DNA of 64,000 bases from Eriocheir sinensis (taxonomy: Eukaryota > Arthropoda > Malacostraca > Decapoda > Varunidae). Both the position numbers and the translations under genes were made by a program. The stretch lies in NCBI RefSeq assembly GCF_024679095.1, contig NW_026111624.1, positions 387,202 through 451,201 of the forward strand, in the 5' to 3' direction. Under the pieces are notes generated by a model, which did not search any database, was not told where the DNA came from, and was given only the letters and a program-made list of their open reading frames with translations. Of this stretch, positions 60,115 to 64,000 are shown piece after piece. How positions within the stretch are numbered: position 1 is the stretch's first letter; the number at the start of each line of letters is the position of its first letter.

Positions 60115-61194
60115 ATACAGACAACAAAGAGTGGTGATTGACGGATTTAACTCAGAGTGGGCGCCGGTCACTAGTGGCGTCCCTCAGGGCTCGGTTCTTG
60201 GCCCAGTGCTCTTCATTATTTACATCAACGACGTGGATGTTGGACTCAATAATCGCATTAGTAAACTTGCAGACGACACAAAGATTGGTAACTCGGTTCT
60301 CACTGACGAAGACAGGCAAAGCCTCCAAGAGGGTTTGTACAAAATTTCAGGTTGGTCGGATAGATGGGAGATGCCCTTTAACGTAGACAAGTGCCAGGTC
60401 CTTCAAGCTGGAACAAGAAATAAGAAGTTCGATTACGAAATGCGCGGCGTTAAACTCACAAGCGTTCGATGCGGTAAGGACCTGGGGGTCAAAATCACGT
60501 CAAACCTCAAATTCTTACATCAGTGCATCGATGCAGCAAATAAAGCGAACAGAATGGTGGGCTTCATTAAAAGAAACTTTTTATTCAAGAATAAAGATGT
60601 AATACTTCCGCTCAACAATAGTTTAGTCAGACCCCACTTGGAATATGCGGTACTGTTTTGGTGTCCCCACCATGCAAAGGACATTGCTAAATTAGGTGTT
60701 CAGCGTCGGGCAACAAAAATGATCCCTTCCTTGCGCAACAAATCCTACGAAGAAAGGCTTTCCACCCTTAACATGTTATCTCTTGAGAAGCGTCGCCTCC
60801 GAGGAAAACTGATCGAATGTTTTAAAATACTCAACGGTTTCACGAATGTAGACAGCACAAAATTGTTTATTATCGATGACACTTTTGCGAACGAGGAACA
60901 ATGGCATAAAACTCGACTGTAGACAAGTAAATTCAGACTGCACCAAATTTTTCTTCACCAACGTGCGAGAATGGAATAAGCTCCCACCGTCAGTGGTCCA
61001 GTGTAACACGATTGACTCCTTTAAAAACAAGCTCGACCGTCAGTTCCTTGAACTTAATATTAACTAGAGTAGGAAAGCAACGTTTTGGAGCCATCTGATT
61101 AATGTAGAATCACTTAGGTTTAAGGACAGACCACCTAGTCTGGACCATGGGGTCTGTGTGGTCTGATTTTGTGTAATTCTATGTAATTCGATGT

Positions 61195-61200
<6 letters not shown>
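60115..61200 (+). mobile_element. CR1-like LINE family B, 5'-truncated copy
   Basis: The element starts in the RT domain (RQQRVVIDG, homologous to RKQRVVLNG of family A) and runs through the 3' untranslated part to two or three copies of ATGTAATTC at 61170-61200. It lies between a short CT run on the left and an 87-bp CT array on the right. It shares its last 350 bp with 6012-6360. Confidence 0.92.
60131..60922 (+). pseudogene. Reverse transcriptase C-terminal part of CR1 family B
   Basis: 263 codons stay open. SGVPQGSVLGP lies at residues 15-25 and the catalytic aspartate motif reads LADD at 46-49 where family A has FADD. A thumb and C-terminal region follow with NSLVRPHLEYAVLFWCPHHA and RRLRGKLIECFKILNGF. 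The N-terminal half of the RT and the endonuclease are missing through 5' truncation, so it is not a functional gene. A frame change near 60920 splits off the last 63 codons (60876-61067 frame: TNVREWNKLPPSVV, then NKLDRQFLELNIN). Confidence 0.92.

Positions 61201-61288
<88 letters not shown>
61201..61288. repeat. (CT)n microsatellite
   Basis: About 87 bp of CT directly after the LINE 3' end, as at 6361. Confidence 0.98.
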
Positions 61289-61289
<1 letters not shown>

Positions 61290-62353
61290 CACCCCGCCCA
61301 GCACAGCACACAGTACGCATCGGGCCTCGGCAAGTGTATCATTATGCAGATTAAACCAAACGGACGCGAGCATGTAATAGGAAAGAACTTGAAACGGAGA
61401 TTAAACAGCGGCCGGGCATCCACTCCAAGGCAGTGCCTCACTTAAAGAAAACGTGGAATGAAGACGTGGATACGGAAACACGAAACCAGGAGGAGCAAAG
61501 CTTAATAATATTAACAATAAAACTGATAGTAATTATAGTGACGGAGTTGGGGATGTTTCATTAAGGTATCAAAGGATTAAAATGAGGCTGAGTTGATGGC
61601 AAGGAAGTGAAGGAAGGAGAGGAGAAGAGGAGGGAAAAGGAGGGCGATGTGGAGGTGGGTAAAGGGTGGAGGAGGGAAGGTACAGAGAAGAATAGGAAGC
61701 AGGATATAGAGTAAAAAGAAGAGTAGGGTGCAATGGAAGAATGGGAAGGAGGAAATAAAGAGAAAAGAGAGAGAATAGTGCATGGGGAGAGATAGTTATG
61801 TGGAGGAAGGAGAAAAAGGGAATTATGAAAAAAGGGGATGCTGCTGAGGGGGCAAAGGGTGAGAGGGGTTACGAGGGGAGGGAAAGGTGAAAAGGAAAGT
61901 CCAAGAAGGAGAAAACGAATGAAAGGGCAAAGAAAAAAAGTTCAGAATTGTGTTTGGATATGACTGAGGCTGAAGAAGGGAATAAGGGAGAGGTAATACA
62001 AATGAGTAAAAGGTTGGCTGGGCAGGAAGGAGGGAAAGAAAAGCGAAAAGGCAAGAGCAAGAAGGAAGAAAAGAAGGAGTAAAAAGGGAGAGTAAGTTTT
62101 GTCATGATTTTTTTCAGTTACTTCGCCTGTTTCTCCTCCTTTTCCTTAACTTTTATTTCGTTGATTCACAGCCGAGGAAACATTTGGAGGCGAAAGACGA
62201 TTTTTTTGTGACATAAGAGGAAATGAAAATTACGAAAAGCTTCACGTTTTGTTTCAAGTCATGATTTTTTTGTCCAGATTTTTGTTGGGAAACCGAAAGT
62301 TATTATAGAAACCATTACTACTTCATTATTACGACGGAAACTGTGTGTTTGAT
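61289..62353. other. Unassigned, purine-rich
   Basis: No gene. 61600-62090 is G/A-rich; the rest is AT-rich without recognised elements. Confidence 0.5.

Positions 62354-62421
<68 letters not shown>
62354..62421. repeat. (CA)n microsatellite
   Basis: About 67 bp of CA. Confidence 0.97.
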
Positions 62422-62422
<1 letters not shown>

Positions 62423-62622
62423 ATTAGCTGATCAATCGCGTCGTCAAACTCTGATATGAAAAAAATATCAATCTCTACTAAAACGTCCAACTCTACACCA
62501 TCCAATACATCGTTTTGATCCACGCATCCACCTGTGTACACCTGACTGGCCATCCACCCATCCCGCACACCTGTACATCCACCCGTCCCTGCACACCTGT
62601 CTTTCACTGATCCAATCAACCA

Positions 62623-64000
62623 TTTTTTTTTTTTTTACAACAAAGGCAGCTCAAGGGCACACAAAAAAGGAAACAATAATAAAAAAAGCCTGCTACTCGC
62701 TGCTCCTAAAAAGAAACAAAAGAGGTGGCCGAAAGGAAGATCAAATACGGAAGGAGAGTTCTGATACCCTCCTCTTGAAAGAGTTCAAGTCGTAGGGAGG
62801 GAATACAGTTGAAGGAAGATTGTTCCAGAGATTTACCAGCGTGAGGGGATGAAAGAGTGAAGATGCTGGTTCACTCTTGCATAAGGGGTTTGGACAGTAT
62901 AGGGATGAGCATGAGTAGAAAGTCGAGTGCAGAGGGGCCGCGGGAGTGGGGGAGGCATGCAGTTAGCAAGTTCAGAAGAGCAGTCAGCGTGGAAATATCG
63001 ATAGAAGATAGAAAGAGAGGCAACAGTGCGCGGAGTTTAAATACGCGGTAGAAGACTATCAGTATGAGGAGGAGAGCTGATGAGACGAAGAGCCTTAGCC
63101 TCCACTCTGTCCAGAAGAGCTGTGTGAGTGGAGCCCCCCCACACATGAGATGCATACTCCATACGAGGGCGGACAAGGCCCCTGTATATGGACAGCAACT
63201 GTGCAGGGGAGAAGAACTGGCGGAGACGGTACAGAACGCCCAGCCTCGAGGAAGCTGATTTAGTAAGAGATGAGATATGAAGTTTCAGTTGAGATTTTGA
63301 GTTAAGGATAGACCGAGTGATGTTTAGTGTTGAGGAAGGTGATAGCTGTGTTGTCAAAGAATAGAGGATAGTTGTTTGGAAGATTGTGTCAGTGGATAGG
63401 TGGAGAAACTGTGTTTTGAGGCGTTGAAGAACACCAGGTTCTTCTTGCCCCAATCGGAAATAATAGTAAGGTCTGAGGCTGCTGTTCTGCAGCCTCCAGC
63501 CTTGAGTCGTTAAGTTCCTGAAGGTGGGTCTTCTATTAAAAGAAGTTGAGTAATGCAGAGTGGAATCATCGGCGTAGGAATGGATAGGGCAGATCGTTTT
63601 GGAAAGAAGATCATCAATGAACAACAGAAAAAGAGTGGGAGATAGTACAGAACCCTGTGGGACACCACTGCTGATAGTTTTAGTGGAACAGTGACCGTCT
63701 ACCACAGCAGAGACTGATCGGTCGGAAAGAGCACTGGAGATATAGGTACAGAGAGGGATAGAAACCGTAGGATGGTAGTTTAGAAAGCAAGGACTTGTGC
63801 CAGACCCTATCAAAAGCTTTTGATATGTCCAGCGCAATAGGAAAAGTTTCACCGAAACGGCTAAGAGAGGATGACCAAGAGTCAGTTAAGAAGGCTAGAG
63901 ATCACCAGTAGAACGCCCTTGTGGAACCCATACTGGCGATCAGATAGAAGGTCAGAAGTGGAAAGGTGCTTGAATCTTCCGGTTAAGGATTGATTCAAAG
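62623..64000 (-). mobile_element. LINE family D (non-CR1 type), running off the window
   Basis: On the minus strand a reverse-transcriptase coding part is followed by a 3' untranslated part (GGCCACCTCTTTTGTTTC, GAGCTGCCTTTGTTGTAAAA) and an A tail (T run at 62625-62637). An A tail, rather than the tandem 3' repeats of families A-C, marks it as a different lineage. The RT words LDISKAFDRVWH (about 63800-63835), SGVPQGSVLSP and YADD suggest a Jockey/I-like group, but I cannot place it with certainty. The 5' end lies beyond 64000. Confidence 0.85.
63037..63852 (-). pseudogene. Reverse transcriptase of LINE family D, frameshifted
   Basis: A 271-codon frame carries SGVPQGSVLSP at residues 62-72, the catalytic YADD at 93-96 and, toward the C-terminus, RGLVRPRMEYASHVWGGS. 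The preceding motif A (ALDISKAFDRVWHKSLLSK) lies at about 63780-63840 in another frame, so a frameshift near 63760-63780 breaks the protein. The 3' frame also breaks around 63040-63060, after which codons for a NLPS-type tail occur in a different frame at 62820-62850. It would polymerise cDNA in target-primed retrotransposition if intact. Part of the gene lies outside the window. Confidence 0.85.

Overview
This window looks like non-coding, repeat-dominated nuclear DNA of an arthropod, most likely a decapod crustacean (crab or shrimp type). That is inference from texture: very dense and long GA/CT, GT/CA and TA microsatellites, tRNA-derived SINEs, several CR1-type non-LTR retrotransposons in decay, and no recognisable host gene. 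I found no prokaryotic gene organisation, no rRNA and no convincing intact tRNA gene. Nearly all long open frames are by-products of microsatellites or minisatellites. The only protein-coding content I can recognise belongs to retrotransposons.

Layout: 1-300 is a tRNA-derived SINE. 300-2920 is AT-rich with old, diverged tandem units and a foldback near 2176-2450. 3072-5881 is a 2.8-kb minisatellite of about 18-19 bp units, each resembling a 3' splice acceptor. A CR1 3' fragment and a (CT)n tract lead into copy A (about 6.49-17.56 kb) of a roughly 10-11 kb segmental duplication. 17.6-24.3 kb is mostly simple sequence with one LINE tail. 24.28-28.00 kb is a near-complete CR1-like element on the minus strand, with an SGNH-esterase ORF and an endonuclease/reverse-transcriptase ORF broken by frameshifts; it sits between two halves of a GGA microsatellite. 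28-31.4 kb holds an interspersed repeat, a MITE with target-site duplication and a SINE tail. 31.43-41.86 kb is copy B of the duplication, in the same orientation; it ends exactly at a 3'-truncated CR1 fragment (41.86-43.64 kb). 43.85-48.1 kb holds three successive minisatellites (46-, 28- and 30-bp units), the last nested in the second. 48.1-64 kb is purine-rich sequence with LINE fragments of at least three families, a SINE, long CT arrays, and at the right edge a reverse-transcriptase fragment of another LINE family.

How it fits together: retroelement ends repeatedly coincide with microsatellites (GGA for one CR1 family; CT/GA for others), so retrotransposition and simple-repeat growth seem coupled here. 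The A/B duplication acts as an internal clock. Insertions in only one copy (two SINEs, a TIR element, a CR1 and an unclassified repeat in A; a G/T minisatellite and a TA array in B) and very different microsatellite lengths at matched sites show what changed after duplication. All alignments were made by eye; boundaries of old elements are approximate.
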